A DNA stretch of 64,000 nt from NCBI RefSeq assembly GCF_030316825.1, contig NZ_JASZYU010000002.1:124001-188000 (forward strand). Direction: 5' to 3'. A model generated the notes under the pieces. That model made no database searches, had not been told where the DNA came from, and saw nothing but the letters and a program-made list of their open reading frames with translations. The translations under genes were made by a program, and so were the position numbers. Of this stretch, positions 52,391-61,086 are shown in pieces. This DNA is from Variovorax fucosicus. GTDB taxonomy: Bacteria; Pseudomonadota; Gammaproteobacteria; Burkholderiales; Burkholderiaceae_C. Positions within the stretch are counted from its first letter, which is position 1. The number at the start of each line of letters is the position of its first letter.

Positions 52391-53827
52391 ATGAAACGCT
52401 CCTCGCCACGCCGCGCTGCGTCCGGTGCGGTGCTGGCCACGGCGCTCCTCGCGCTCTGGGCCATGCCCGTCGCTGCTCAAAGCCCACCCGCCGCTTCTTC
52501 CTCCCCATCGTCCACGCAGGCGCAGCAATTCACGCTCGCCAACGGCATGACGCTGATCGTCCAGCCGGATCGCCGTGCGCCCACTGCGGTGCAGATGATC
52601 TGGGTTCGCGTCGGCTCGATGGACGAGGTCGATGGCACTTCGGGCGTGGCCCACGCACTCGAGCACATGATGTTCAAGGGCACCAAAGACCTGAAGCCCG
52701 GCGAGTTTTCGCGCCGCGTGGCCGCGCTCGGCGGGCGTGAAAACGCCTTCACCACGCGTGACTACACCGGCTACTACCAGCAGATCCCGATGGGCAAGCT
52801 GGAAGACATCATGAAGCTGGAGTCCGACCGCTTCGCCCACAACCAGTGGGCCGACGACGAGTTCAAACGCGAGATCGAGGTGGTCAAGGAAGAGCGCCGC
52901 ATGCGCACCGAAGACCAGCCGCGCGCGCTGCTCGGCGAGCAGCAGACCGCGGCCGTGTTCGTCGCCTCGCCCTACCACCGCCCGGTGGTCGGCTGGATGA
53001 GCGACCTCGACGCGATGACGCCGCAGGACGTGCGCGACTTCCACCAGCGCTGGTACGTGCCGGCCAATGCCGCGATCGTGATCGCCGGCGACGTCGACGT
53101 GGCGCAGGTGCGCAAGCTGGCCGAAAAATACTATGGCGGCATCCCGAACCGGGCCGTGCCGCTGCGCAAGCCGCGTACCGAGCCCGAGCAGCGCGGCATC
53201 CGCCGCATCGAGTTCAAGGCACCGGCTGAGCAGTCGTATGTGTCGCTGGCCTTTCGCACGCCCAAGCTCGAGACCTTGGACGGAGAAAGCGATGCCTGGG
53301 CGCTGGTAGTGCTCTCGGCCGTGCTCGACGGCTACGCCGGCTCGCGGCTGGATCGCGCGCTGACCCAGGGCCCGGATCGGGTGGCCGACTCGGCTGGCTC
53401 TTATTCAGGTTTCATCGGCCGCGGGCCGCAACTGTTCGGCCTCGATGGTGTGCCGGCTGCCGGCAAGACGCCCGAGCAGGTCGAGGCAGCGTTGCGTGCC
53501 GAGGTGGCCCGCGTGGCGAAGGAGGGCATCGGCGCGGCCGAACTTGCCCGTGTCAAGACGCAATGGGTGGCCAGCGAAACCTACAAGCTCGATTCCGTGA
53601 TGGCGCAGGCGCGCGAGCTCGGTAGCAACTGGGTTCAGGGGCTGCCGCTGGACGCGAGCGCCAAGATCATTGCCAAGCTGCAGGCCGTCACGGCCGAACA
53701 GGTGCAGGCGGTTGCGGCCAGGTACTTCGGCGACGACCAGCTCACGGTCGCCATCCTGCGGCCGCTGCCGCCTGAAAAGAACCGCCGGCCGCGTGGCTTC
53801 ACGGCGCCCGCGGGCGACCTGCGCTGA
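52391..53827 (+). CDS. Exported M16 family zinc metallopeptidase (catalytic partner)
   Basis: 478 residues. A signal peptide (VLATALLALWAMPVAAQ) and a low-complexity linker are followed by an M16 domain with the inverted zinc motif HALEH (His88, Glu91, His92) in GVAHALEHMMFKGT and the downstream glutamate in FKREIEVVKEERRMRTEDQP. It pairs with the non-catalytic M16 gene 14 bases downstream; two-gene M16 heterodimers in the periplasm degrade small peptides. Substrate not known. Confidence 0.95.
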   Translation: MKRSSPRRAASGAVLATALLALWAMPVAAQSPPAASSSPSSTQAQQFTLANGMTLIVQPDRRAPTAVQMIWVRVGSMDEVDGTSGVAHALEHMMFKGTKDLKPGEFSRRVAALGGRENAFTTRDYTGYYQQIPMGKLEDIMKLESDRFAHNQWADDEFKREIEVVKEERRMRTEDQPRALLGEQQTAAVFVASPYHRPVVGWMSDLDAMTPQDVRDFHQRWYVPANAAIVIAGDVDVAQVRKLAEKYYGGIPNRAVPLRKPRTEPEQRGIRRIEFKAPAEQSYVSLAFRTPKLETLDGESDAWALVVLSAVLDGYAGSRLDRALTQGPDRVADSAGSYSGFIGRGPQLFGLDGVPAAGKTPEQVEAALRAEVARVAKEGIGAAELARVKTQWVASETYKLDSVMAQARELGSNWVQGLPLDASAKIIAKLQAVTAEQVQAVAARYFGDDQLTVAILRPLPPEKNRRPRGFTAPAGDLR

Positions 53828-53841
53828 AAGATCGAATCCTC

Positions 53842-55200
53842 ATGTTTGCTACAAAAAAGATAGCGCCTTGCGCCCTGCTGGCTACTGCGATGGGCCTTTT
53901 CGGCCTGAATGTTCAGGCTGCCGTGCCGATCCAGCACTGGGCACTGCCGAACGGCGCGCAGGTCTGGCTGTCGAGCGTGGACACGCTGCCGATCCTGGAT
54001 CTCCAGCTCGACTTCGATGCCGGCAGCCGGCGCGATCCGGCACCGCAGGCCGGCCTGGCCAGTGTCACGGCCGGCATGGTCGAAAAAGGCGTTCGCGCGG
54101 CGCCGGACTCCGGCCCCTATCCGCAGGCGATGGACCAGAACGCACTGGGCGAAGCCTGGGCCGACCTCGGTGCGAACTTCGACGCCAGTGCCAGTTCCGA
54201 GCGCACCAGCTTCACGCTGCGCACGCTGTCGGATCCGGCGCTGTCGGGCAAGGCCGTCGCGCTGGCAGCGCGCCAGATCGGCGAGCCATCGTTCCCCGAA
54301 GACATCTGGCAGCGCGAGCGCGAGCGCATCGGCGCGGCCATCAAGGAGGCCAACACCAAGCCGGCCACCGCTGCCTCGCGCGCTTTCGGGCAGGCCGTCT
54401 ACGGCAACCATCCCTACGGCCAGGAAGCGACCGAAGCCACGCTGGCACGCATCGACACAGCCGCGATGCGCGCGCGCTACGAGCAGCTGACCGTGCCGTG
54501 CCGGGCCAGGCTCAGCATCGTCGGCAACGTCACGCGGCCGCAGGCCGAGTCGATTGCGATGACGCTGTTGTCGCGCTTGCCGGCCCAGCCGGCAGGCTGC
54601 GCGGCCCTGCCGCCGGTGCCGGAGATTGCAGCGCTGACGGCGCCAAAGGAAGAGCGCATTCCGTTCGATTCGGCCCAGGCGCACGTCTTCATCGGCGAGC
54701 CGGGCTATCGGCGCAGCGACCCCGACCACTTCGCGCTCACGCTCGGCAACTACGTGCTCGGCGGCGGCGGTTTCGTCTCGCGGCTGACCGACCAGGTGCG
54801 CGAGAAGCGCGGCCTGACGTACAGCATCTACAGCGGCTTCTCGCCAGGCCTGCATGCGGGCGCGTTCCGCATCGGCTTTCAGACCCGGCCCGACCAGGCG
54901 GCCGAGGCGGTGAAGATGTCGCGCGAAGTGCTCGCGAAGTTTGTCGCCGAAGGCCCGACCGAGATCGAACTCAAGGCCGCCAAGGACAACCTGATCGGCG
55001 GTTTCCCGCTCCTGCTCGACAGCAACCGCAAGCTGCTCGGCAACGTGGCCAACATCGCCTGGTACGGCCTGCCGCTCGACTACCTCGACACCTGGACGGC
55101 GCGCATGAACGCAGTGACCGCAGCCGACGTCAAGGCCGCGTTCGCGCGCAAGCTACAGCCCGAGCGCATGGTGACCGTCATCGTCGGCGGCGCGCAATGA
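53842..55200 (+). CDS. Exported M16 family protein, non-catalytic partner
   Basis: 452 residues with a signal peptide (LLATAMGLFGLNVQA). The place of the HxxEH zinc motif is occupied by GLASVTAGMVEKG, so it cannot bind zinc that way. The substrate-binding Arg/Tyr motif of the partner subunit is present (REKRGLTYSIYSGFSPG). This is the usual split of labour in heterodimeric M16 peptidases: one subunit cuts, the other helps bind. Confidence 0.94.
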   Translation: MFATKKIAPCALLATAMGLFGLNVQAAVPIQHWALPNGAQVWLSSVDTLPILDLQLDFDAGSRRDPAPQAGLASVTAGMVEKGVRAAPDSGPYPQAMDQNALGEAWADLGANFDASASSERTSFTLRTLSDPALSGKAVALAARQIGEPSFPEDIWQRERERIGAAIKEANTKPATAASRAFGQAVYGNHPYGQEATEATLARIDTAAMRARYEQLTVPCRARLSIVGNVTRPQAESIAMTLLSRLPAQPAGCAALPPVPEIAALTAPKEERIPFDSAQAHVFIGEPGYRRSDPDHFALTLGNYVLGGGGFVSRLTDQVREKRGLTYSIYSGFSPGLHAGAFRIGFQTRPDQAAEAVKMSREVLAKFVAEGPTEIELKAAKDNLIGGFPLLLDSNRKLLGNVANIAWYGLPLDYLDTWTARMNAVTAADVKAAFARKLQPERMVTVIVGGAQ

Positions 55201-55237
55201 CCGCACCACGGCGGCGCCCGCAGTTAAGCTTGGCCGC

Positions 55238-55897
55238 ATGAGGAAAGACCCCGCACCCAAGCCCGCCGCCAGCAAGCCCGCCCGCGTGCCCCGCCACAAG
55301 GCGCCGCTGCCGCGCCAGATCCGCATCATCGGCGGGCTGTGGAAGCGAACCCGGCTGGCCGTGGCCGACAAGCCCGGCCTGCGGCCGACGCCCGATCGCG
55401 TGCGCGAAACCCTGTTCAACTGGCTCGCCAGCCTGGCCGGCGTCGGCGGCGGCGAGTTGCCGGGTTGGCATTGCCTCGATGCCTTTGCCGGCACCGGCGC
55501 GCTCGGCCTGGAAGCCGCGTCGCGCGGGGCCGCCAGCGTGCTGTCGTGCGAGCAGGATGCCGAACTCGTCGCGCAACTGCTGGCGATCAAGACCCGGCTG
55601 GGCGCGCAGGCGCTGCGCGTCGAGCGCGGCAATGGCGTCACCGCGCTGGAGCGTGTGCCGGCCGGCAGCCTGCATGCGGTGTTTCTCGATCCGCCGTTCG
55701 AACAGCCCGCGCTGTACGAGCCCGCGCTGCGCGCGGCTGCCCGTGCGCTGCATGCCGATGGTGCGGTGTACCTCGAAGCGCCGCGGCGCTGGACGGACGA
55801 AGAACTGGCCCCGCTGGGGCTGATCGGCTTCCGCTACCTGAAGGCCGGCGCGGTGCATGCGCACCTGCTGCGGCCACTCGTTGCCGCGACGGCATAA
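55238..55897 (+). CDS. rsmD: 16S rRNA (guanine(966)-N(2))-methyltransferase RsmD
   Basis: 219 residues. Family start RIIGGLWKRTRLAVADKPGLRPTPDRVRETLFNWL, SAM-binding motif LDAFAGTGALGLEAASRGA, and catalytic motif VFLDPPFEQPALYE (DPPF). It methylates G966 of 16S rRNA on the 30S subunit. The ~30-residue basic N-terminal leader (PKPAASKPARVPRHKAPLPRQ) is specific to this lineage. Immediately followed by coaD, a widespread pairing. Confidence 0.97.
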   Translation: MRKDPAPKPAASKPARVPRHKAPLPRQIRIIGGLWKRTRLAVADKPGLRPTPDRVRETLFNWLASLAGVGGGELPGWHCLDAFAGTGALGLEAASRGAASVLSCEQDAELVAQLLAIKTRLGAQALRVERGNGVTALERVPAGSLHAVFLDPPFEQPALYEPALRAAARALHADGAVYLEAPRRWTDEELAPLGLIGFRYLKAGAVHAHLLRPLVAATA

Positions 55898-55939
55898 TCC
55901 GCCGACCCAGGCCGAACCGGCCGACCGAGGAGGAAGACG

Positions 55940-56440
55940 ATGTCCAACGTGATCGCGGTATACCCCGGGACATTCGATCCCATGACGCTGGGCCATGAAG
56001 ACGTGGTGCGGCGCGCCACCCAGCTGTTTTCGCATGTGATCGTGGCAGTGGCGGCGGGCCACCACAAGAAGGCGCTGTTCTCGCTGCAGGAACGCATCGA
56101 GATGGCGCGGGAAGTGGCGGAGCCGTTCAAGGACCACGTCACGGTCGAGAGCTTTTCCGGCCTGCTGCGCGACTTCGTGGTCGCGCGCAACGGCAAGGCC
56201 ATGGTGCGCGGCCTGCGCGCCGTGACCGACTTCGACTACGAGTTCCAGCTGGCCGGCATGAATCGCTCGCTGATGCCGAACGTCGAGACCGTGTTCCTCA
56301 CGCCGAGCGACAAATACCAGTTCATCTCCAGCACTTTCGTGCGTGAGATCGCGATGCTCGGGGGCGAGGTCGACAAGTTCGTCTCGCGCGGCGTGCAGCA
56401 GAAGCTGGCTGCCAAGGTGCGCAGCCTTGGACGTGAGTGA
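55940..56440 (+). CDS. coaD: Phosphopantetheine adenylyltransferase
   Basis: 166 residues with a strong GGAGGAAG site. Nucleotidyltransferase motif [16 protein letters not shown] (TLGH at 16-19) and the C-terminal [14 protein letters not shown]. It catalyses the penultimate step of coenzyme A synthesis from phosphopantetheine and ATP. The following pxpB begins inside its stop (GTGA, 4 bases). Confidence 0.98.
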   Translation: MSNVIAVYPGTFDPMTLGHEDVVRRATQLFSHVIVAVAAGHHKKALFSLQERIEMAREVAEPFKDHVTVESFSGLLRDFVVARNGKAMVRGLRAVTDFDYEFQLAGMNRSLMPNVETVFLTPSDKYQFISSTFVREIAMLGGEVDKFVSRGVQQKLAAKVRSLGRE

Positions 56441-57099
56441 CTGAAGCCCCGCCGCCCAGGCTGCATCCGCTCGGCGACGCCGCGCTGCTGTTCGAGCTGC
56501 CGGCGCCGGCGCGGCTCGACGTTCAACAGAAGATCTGGGCGCTCGCGGCCGAGGCCGCGGCGTGGCCCGGCGTCGGCGAGATGCTGCCCGGCATGAACAA
56601 CCTCACGCTGATGTTCGACCCCGCGCAGACCGATGCCGAAGCGCTGGGCGCGCGCGTGCTGGCGCTCTGGCCCAAGCTCAGGCCGACCGCCATCGCCGGA
56701 CGCGAGGTGCGCATTCCGGTGGCCTACGGTGGTGAGGATGGCCCCGATCTGGCCGATGTCGCGACCCACACCGGCCTGACCCCGATGGAGGTGGTTCGCC
56801 GCCACTGTGCCGGTGAATACATCGTCTATCTGCTTGGCTTTCTGCCTGGCTTTGCGTTTCTCGGCGGCCTGGCGCCCGAACTCGCCACGCCGCGCCGTGC
56901 CGAACCCCGCACCGCCGTGCCGGCACGTTCGGTCGGCATCGGCGGGGAGCAGACCGGTATCTATCCGCTGGTATCGCCGGGCGGCTGGCAACTGATCGGG
57001 CGCACGCCGCTCGAGATGTTCGACCCGGCCGCGAAGGAGCCGACCTTGCTGCGCCCCGGCGACCGCGTGCGCTTTGTCGCGGAGAGTGTCAGGACGTGA
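56437..57099 (+). CDS. pxpB: 5-oxoprolinase subunit B (KipI-like)
   Basis: 220 residues, GTG start overlapping coaD. Motifs [90 protein letters not shown] are those of PxpB/KipI. With PxpA and PxpC it hydrolyses 5-oxoproline to glutamate using ATP, removing a damage product of glutamine. Confidence 0.97.
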   Translation: MTEAPPPRLHPLGDAALLFELPAPARLDVQQKIWALAAEAAAWPGVGEMLPGMNNLTLMFDPAQTDAEALGARVLALWPKLRPTAIAGREVRIPVAYGGEDGPDLADVATHTGLTPMEVVRRHCAGEYIVYLLGFLPGFAFLGGLAPELATPRRAEPRTAVPARSVGIGGEQTGIYPLVSPGGWQLIGRTPLEMFDPAAKEPTLLRPGDRVRFVAESVRT

Positions 57100-58094
57100 T
57101 CACCGTCATCCGGCCCGGCATGCTGGCTTCGGTGCAGGACTTGGGCCGGCACGGGCACCGCCACCTGGGCATCTGCCCCGGTGGCGCGCTCGACCCGCTG
57201 GCGCTGACGCTGGCGAATCGCCTGGTCGGCAACCCAGATGGCGCGGCCGGCCTCGAACTCACGATGGGGGGCTGCGAGCTGCGTTTCGGCAGTGCCACGC
57301 GCATCGCCCTGGCCGGCGACGACTTCGGCGCCCGCCTCGACGGCCAGCCGGTCTGGCCCTGCTGGAGCATGCCGGTTGCGGCCGGGCAAACGCTCAGGCT
57401 CGCCGACGCCAACGTTTCGGGCGGCAAGCCCGGCCTGCGCAGCTGGCTCGCGGTCGCCGGCGGCATCGACGTGGCGCTGGTGCTGGGCTCGCGCAGCACC
57501 GATCTCAAGGCCGGCTTTGGCGGCCATGGGGGCCGCGCACTGCGAAAAAACGACAAGCTGCCGCTCGGCGCTTCGTCGCTCAGCGCGGCGCAACGCGAGC
57601 GCCGTGCCTTCGGTCTGCGCTCACCGGCCTGGGACCAGGGCGAGGGCACGACCGGGGCGATCTCGCTGCGCGTGATGCCTGGCCCCGAATACGAGCAGTT
57701 CACCGTCGCGGCGCGCGCCGGACTCTGGAGCGACGGCTGGCGCATCACGCCGCAAAGCAACCGCATGGGCAGCCGGCTGGCCGGGCCCGAACTCAAGCGT
57801 CGGCGCAGCGTCGACATCCTGTCGTCGGGCGTGATCCCGGGCACGATCCAGGTGCCGCCCTCGGGCCAGCCGATCATCCTGATGGGCGATGCGCAGACTA
57901 CCGGCGGCTATCCGCGCATCGGCGTGGTGATCCGCGCCGATCTCTGGAAGCTCGCGCAGGCGCCGCTCAACGGGCGGTTGCGGCTGGTCGAAGTCGATGC
58001 CGCCGCGGCGGGTGCCGCGTGGGATGCACAGCAGCGCCATCTGGCACAGGTTGCCCATGGTCTGGCGGCCATGGGCTGGCCCGTTGCGGCGTAG
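57096..58094 (+). CDS. pxpC: 5-oxoprolinase subunit C (KipA-like, biotin-dependent carboxyltransferase fold)
   Basis: 332 residues, GTG start overlapping pxpB by 4 bases. Family segments: [72 protein letters not shown], and [34 protein letters not shown]. Works with PxpA and PxpB in ATP-dependent opening of 5-oxoproline. The gap to pxpA is 44 bases. Confidence 0.97.
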   Translation: MITVIRPGMLASVQDLGRHGHRHLGICPGGALDPLALTLANRLVGNPDGAAGLELTMGGCELRFGSATRIALAGDDFGARLDGQPVWPCWSMPVAAGQTLRLADANVSGGKPGLRSWLAVAGGIDVALVLGSRSTDLKAGFGGHGGRALRKNDKLPLGASSLSAAQRERRAFGLRSPAWDQGEGTTGAISLRVMPGPEYEQFTVAARAGLWSDGWRITPQSNRMGSRLAGPELKRRRSVDILSSGVIPGTIQVPPSGQPIILMGDAQTTGGYPRIGVVIRADLWKLAQAPLNGRLRLVEVDAAAAGAAWDAQQRHLAQVAHGLAAMGWPVAA

Positions 58095-58138
58095 ACTTGC
58101 AAAGGAATGCCGCGGAACCGGCTTGGGGGCGATTGACC

Positions 58139-58879
58139 ATGTTTATTGACCTGAACGCCGACCTCGGCGAAGGCTGCGACAACGACGAAGCGCTGCTGGC
58201 GCTGGTGAGTTCGGCCAACATCGCCTGCGGCTGGCACGCGGGCGACGCGAAGACCATGCGCCAGTGCGTGCGCTGGGCCATGCAGAACGGCGTGGCAATC
58301 GGCGCGCATCCGAGCTTTCCCGATCGCGAGAACTTCGGCCGCAGCGAAATGAACCTGCCGGCCGACGAGGTCATCGCCGGCATGCTCTACCAGATCGGCG
58401 CGCTGGCCGCGATTGCCAAGGCCGAGGGCGGCCGGCTTGCCCATGTCAAGGCGCATGGCGCGCTCTACAACCAGGCAGTCAAGGATCCGGTGCTGGCCGA
58501 TGCGCTGTGCGAGGCGGTCAAGCGATTCGATCCTTCGCTCAAGTTCTTCGGGCTGGCCGGCAGCGGCATGATCGAGGCCGCCAACCGCGCCGGCCTGCAG
58601 CCGGTGGAAGAGGTGTTCGCCGACCGCGCCTACAACGCCGACGGCAGTCTGGTCAGCCGCAAGCTGCCCGGCGCGCTGATCGAAAGCGACGCCGAAGCCA
58701 TCGCCCAGACGCTTTCGCTGGTGCGCGACCATCGCGTGACCGCCATCGATGGCAGCACCGTTTCGGTCAATGCCCAGAGCGTCTGCCTGCATGGCGACGG
58801 CGCCCATGCGCTCGAATTCGCGCAGCGCATCCGGGAAAAGCTGGCCAGCGAGGGCATCGCGGTTCGCGCGACCGCCTGA
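58139..58879 (+). CDS. pxpA: 5-oxoprolinase subunit A (LamB/YcsF family)
   Basis: 246 residues from ATG 58139. Starts with the hallmark [19 protein letters not shown], then [44 protein letters not shown] and [14 protein letters not shown]. It completes the three-subunit oxoprolinase; the order pxpB-pxpC-pxpA fused to coaD suggests constitutive housekeeping expression. Confidence 0.97.
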   Translation: MFIDLNADLGEGCDNDEALLALVSSANIACGWHAGDAKTMRQCVRWAMQNGVAIGAHPSFPDRENFGRSEMNLPADEVIAGMLYQIGALAAIAKAEGGRLAHVKAHGALYNQAVKDPVLADALCEAVKRFDPSLKFFGLAGSGMIEAANRAGLQPVEEVFADRAYNADGSLVSRKLPGALIESDAEAIAQTLSLVRDHRVTAIDGSTVSVNAQSVCLHGDGAHALEFAQRIREKLASEGIAVRATA

Positions 58880-58928
58880 GCCGGGCGGATCTTTTTTCCG
58901 GATTTCCGCACAAGCGGGCGCTTTCGCC

Positions 58929-58934
58929 GATAAT
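58929..58934 (+). promoter_or_regulatory. Candidate -10 element for the RRM gene
   Basis: GATAAT in the context CCGATAATGCGGGGG resembles promoter -10 regions in this lineage; no convincing -35 is visible. If used, the mRNA would have a 5' untranslated leader of about 125 bases, containing a small CCTGC/GCAGG hairpin (58946-58962) and the ribosome-site hairpin further down. Confidence 0.35.
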
Positions 58935-59021
58935 GCGGGGGCTTTCCTGCGGTTTCTGCAGGCCGGCGTTGACGGTGATAGGTCGGTTTCGCGCCACAGC
59001 GGGTTTTGTTTGTTGTGATTC

Positions 59022-59064
59022 TGGGACTCCATCGCTTTTGTTTCTTGTTTTGTTAGGAGTCCCA
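59022..59064 (+). promoter_or_regulatory. 5'-UTR hairpin that covers the Shine-Dalgarno sequence of the RRM gene
   Basis: TGGGACTCC (59022-59030) and GGAGTCCCA (59056-59064) are perfectly complementary over 9 bases. The loop of 25 bases is very U-rich. The right arm contains the gene's Shine-Dalgarno AGGAG (59055-59059) and ends one base before the ATG's adjacent A, so folding would block initiation. Position and makeup fit an RNA thermometer or a protein-controlled switch. Confidence 0.7.
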
Positions 59065-59065
59065 A

Positions 59066-59461
59066 ATGGGCAAAAAACTGTACGTGGGCAATCTGTCCTA
59101 CTCGATTCGCGACAATGATCTGGAACAGGCCTTCGGCCAGTACGGTTCTGTCAGCAGCGCCAAGGTCATGATGGAGCGCGACACCGGTCGTTCCAAGGGT
59201 TTCGGCTTTGTCGAAATGGGTACCGACGCTGAAGCGCTGGCAGCCATCGAAGGCATGAACGGCCACGCACTCGACGGCCGTAGCCTGACGGTCAACGAAG
59301 CCCGTCCGATGGAACCCCGCCCGGCTGGCGGCGGCTTCGGCGGCGGTCGCAGCGGTGGCGGCGGCGGTGGTGGCTACAACGGCGGTGGCGGCGGTGGCGG
59401 TGGCCGCAGCGGCGGCGGCTACGGTGGTGGCGGCGGCGGCGGCAGCCGTGGCGGCTACTGA
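59066..59461 (+). CDS. Glycine-rich RRM RNA-binding protein
   Basis: 131 residues. One RNA recognition motif with RNP2 KLYVGNL and RNP1 KGFGFVEM (residues ~3-80), then a tail of ~45 residues that is mostly glycine with RS and Y units. This is the bacterial Rbp class known from cyanobacteria and many proteobacteria, often cold-induced and binding single-stranded U- or G-rich RNA. The leader hairpin suggests post-transcriptional control, perhaps including its own binding to the U-rich loop (inference). Confidence 0.95.
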   Translation: MGKKLYVGNLSYSIRDNDLEQAFGQYGSVSSAKVMMERDTGRSKGFGFVEMGTDAEALAAIEGMNGHALDGRSLTVNEARPMEPRPAGGGFGGGRSGGGGGGGYNGGGGGGGGRSGGGYGGGGGGGSRGGY

Positions 59462-59480
59462 GCACACCCTGCTCTGAATC

Positions 59481-59508
59481 AAAAAAGGCTCCCTCGGGAG
59501 CCTTTTTT
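59481..59508. terminator. Bidirectional terminator between the RRM gene and the alpha/beta hydrolase
   Basis: AAAAAAGGCTCCC-TC-GGGAGCCTTTTTT, a perfect inverted repeat with T-runs on both strands, 20 bases after the RRM stop. Confidence 0.95.
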
Positions 59509-59537
59509 GCGTCTGGGAGCAACCGCGCCGCGTGGGC

Positions 59538-60242
59538 TCAGGCGTCGAGCCGGGCCAGCCAGGCGCCCAGCGTCGCGTTGACGAGGGCCGGCTTTTCCAT
59601 CGTCAGCATGTGGCCGCAGTCCGCCACCCAGACCAGTTCGGCGGCCGGCGTCAGCGTGGCGATATCGCGGGAGCACTCGGGCGGTGTCAGCCGGTCGGTG
59701 TCGCCGCACATCACGAGCACCGGGCAGCGGAGGCCCGGCAACTGTTCGCGCGCATCGGGCCGTTGCATCAGCGCCCGGTTTTGCCGGATCAACTGTTCGG
59801 CGCCGGCGTCGAGCATCATCTGCAGATAGGCATCGACCAGTTGCGCATCGGCCGCCTGCGCCGGGTGAAACGCAAACGCCACGTTGGGCCCGATCACTCC
59901 GGCTATGTCGCCGCGTTCGAAGAGTTCAATGGCGGCTTCGCGCAGTTCCCGCATGTCGGGTGTTTCGGGCCGCGGGTTGGTGCCGAGCAGTGCCAGCCCC
60001 TCGATGCGCGCGGGCGCCTGCCGCGCCGCTTCCATCGCGATCATGCCGCCCATCGAGGCGCCGCACAGCACCAGCGGGCCTTCGTGCTCGCGCAGCAACG
60101 CGGCCGCCATCTCCTGGATGGTCGCGTGGCGCATGTGCACGTCGCTCACGGAGGGCGCCATGCTGGCCGGCAGCACCGGCCATTGGGCCTGCCAGAGACG
60201 GTCGTCGCAGGCGAGGCCGGGAATCAGAACGAGTTGGGGCAT
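59538..60242 (-). CDS. Alpha/beta fold hydrolase
   Basis: 234 residues from ATG 60242 (MPQLVLIPGLACDDRLW fits the family start; earlier in-frame ATGs exist). Nucleophile elbow CGASMGGMIAMEAA, acid in VMCGDTDRLTPPE, and histidine in ADCGHMLTMEKP complete the triad. The RutD/BioH-like look is general and no substrate can be assigned. Divergent from the phosphatase gene by 64 bases. Confidence 0.92.
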   Translation of the reverse strand: MPQLVLIPGLACDDRLWQAQWPVLPASMAPSVSDVHMRHATIQEMAAALLREHEGPLVLCGASMGGMIAMEAARQAPARIEGLALLGTNPRPETPDMRELREAAIELFERGDIAGVIGPNVAFAFHPAQAADAQLVDAYLQMMLDAGAEQLIRQNRALMQRPDAREQLPGLRCPVLVMCGDTDRLTPPECSRDIATLTPAAELVWVADCGHMLTMEKPALVNATLGAWLARLDA

Positions 60243-60306
60243 AGCGCTCGATTCTGGCATCGCGCCGGCTTCGACATGGCGCGATGGGACAATGGCAGAA
60301 CCCATC

Positions 60307-60987
60307 ATGCCCATTGCCACCGAACTGATTCTGATCCGCCACGGCGAAACCGACTGGAACCGCGAACTGCGCTTTCAGGGCCACGTCGACGTACCCCTCA
60401 ACGACATCGGCCACGAGCAGGCGCGCCGCCTCGGCCTGCGCCTGGCGGGCGAGCCGGTGCAGCACGTGGTGAGCAGCGACCTGATGCGTGCGCAACAAAC
60501 CGCCACGCCGGCGGCGCAGCAGCTCAAGCTCCCGATCGTCACCACCGTCGGCCTGCGCGAGCAGCACTTCGGCGTCGCCGAAGGTCTGCGCGCCGAGGAA
60601 ATCCGCGAGCTGCATCCGCGCGCCTGGGAAGACTGGCTCCTGTTTCGCGAAGACCATGCCGCGATGCCCGAAGGCGAATCGCCACGCGCGTTCCATGCAC
60701 GCATCCTCGAGGCGCTCGGCCGCATCGTCGCGGCGCATGCGGGCCAGAACGTGCTGGTGGTCACCCACGGCGGCGTGCTCGACATGGTGTGGCGCACCGC
60801 GCAGGGCCTGAGCCTCGGCGGCCCGCGCCAGAGCGAGATACCGAACGCCGGCTTCAACCGCATCCGCATTGCCGACGCGGCCGATCCGGCACGCATCCAG
60901 ATCCTCGACTGGGCCGACACCGGCCATCTCGCCGACCTGCCGCCCCAGCCCACCTACGACCAGAAGCGGCACCTGGAGCCACGCTGA
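60307..60987 (+). CDS. Histidine phosphatase family protein (phosphoglycerate mutase-like)
   Basis: 226 residues from ATG 60307 (ATG 60292 is an alternative). Catalytic motif LIRHGETDWNRELRFQGHVDVPLNDIGHEQARRLG with His12 as phospho-acceptor, and VVTHGGVLDMVWR for the second histidine. Members include GpmB and various sugar or nucleotide phosphatases; the gene is likely a phosphatase rather than the glycolytic mutase. Right after its stop lies a degraded coding fragment. Confidence 0.94.
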   Translation: MPIATELILIRHGETDWNRELRFQGHVDVPLNDIGHEQARRLGLRLAGEPVQHVVSSDLMRAQQTATPAAQQLKLPIVTTVGLREQHFGVAEGLRAEEIRELHPRAWEDWLLFREDHAAMPEGESPRAFHARILEALGRIVAAHAGQNVLVVTHGGVLDMVWRTAQGLSLGGPRQSEIPNAGFNRIRIADAADPARIQILDWADTGHLADLPPQPTYDQKRHLEPR

Positions 60988-60999
60988 ACGCAAACGGTC

Positions 61000-61086
61000 T
61001 GGTCGATAGGCTATGACTTCAACGACGAGATCCTGCCGAGCACCGCGAGCTACTGGGTCACGCTGGTGCAGGCGTACCTGAAGTAG
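61000..61086 (+). pseudogene. Relic of a C-terminus, probably from an M20 aminoacylase/amidohydrolase
   Basis: Starting 12 bases after the phosphatase stop, an open stretch reads GYDFNDEILPSTASYWVTLVQ then AYLK and a stop at 61084-61086, without any start or upstream domain. YDFND.(L)P..(A)SYW resembles, from memory, the last ~25 residues of M20 amidohydrolases. The fragment overlaps, on the opposite strand, the final ~10 codons of the TPR gene. It looks like a deletion scar. Confidence 0.5.

Noticed and set aside
58105..58128. Short match (CCGCGGAACCGGCTT) to the core of the hairpin repeat in front of pxpA
   Set aside because: About 15 shared bases only, without the flanking stem; too short to call a third copy.
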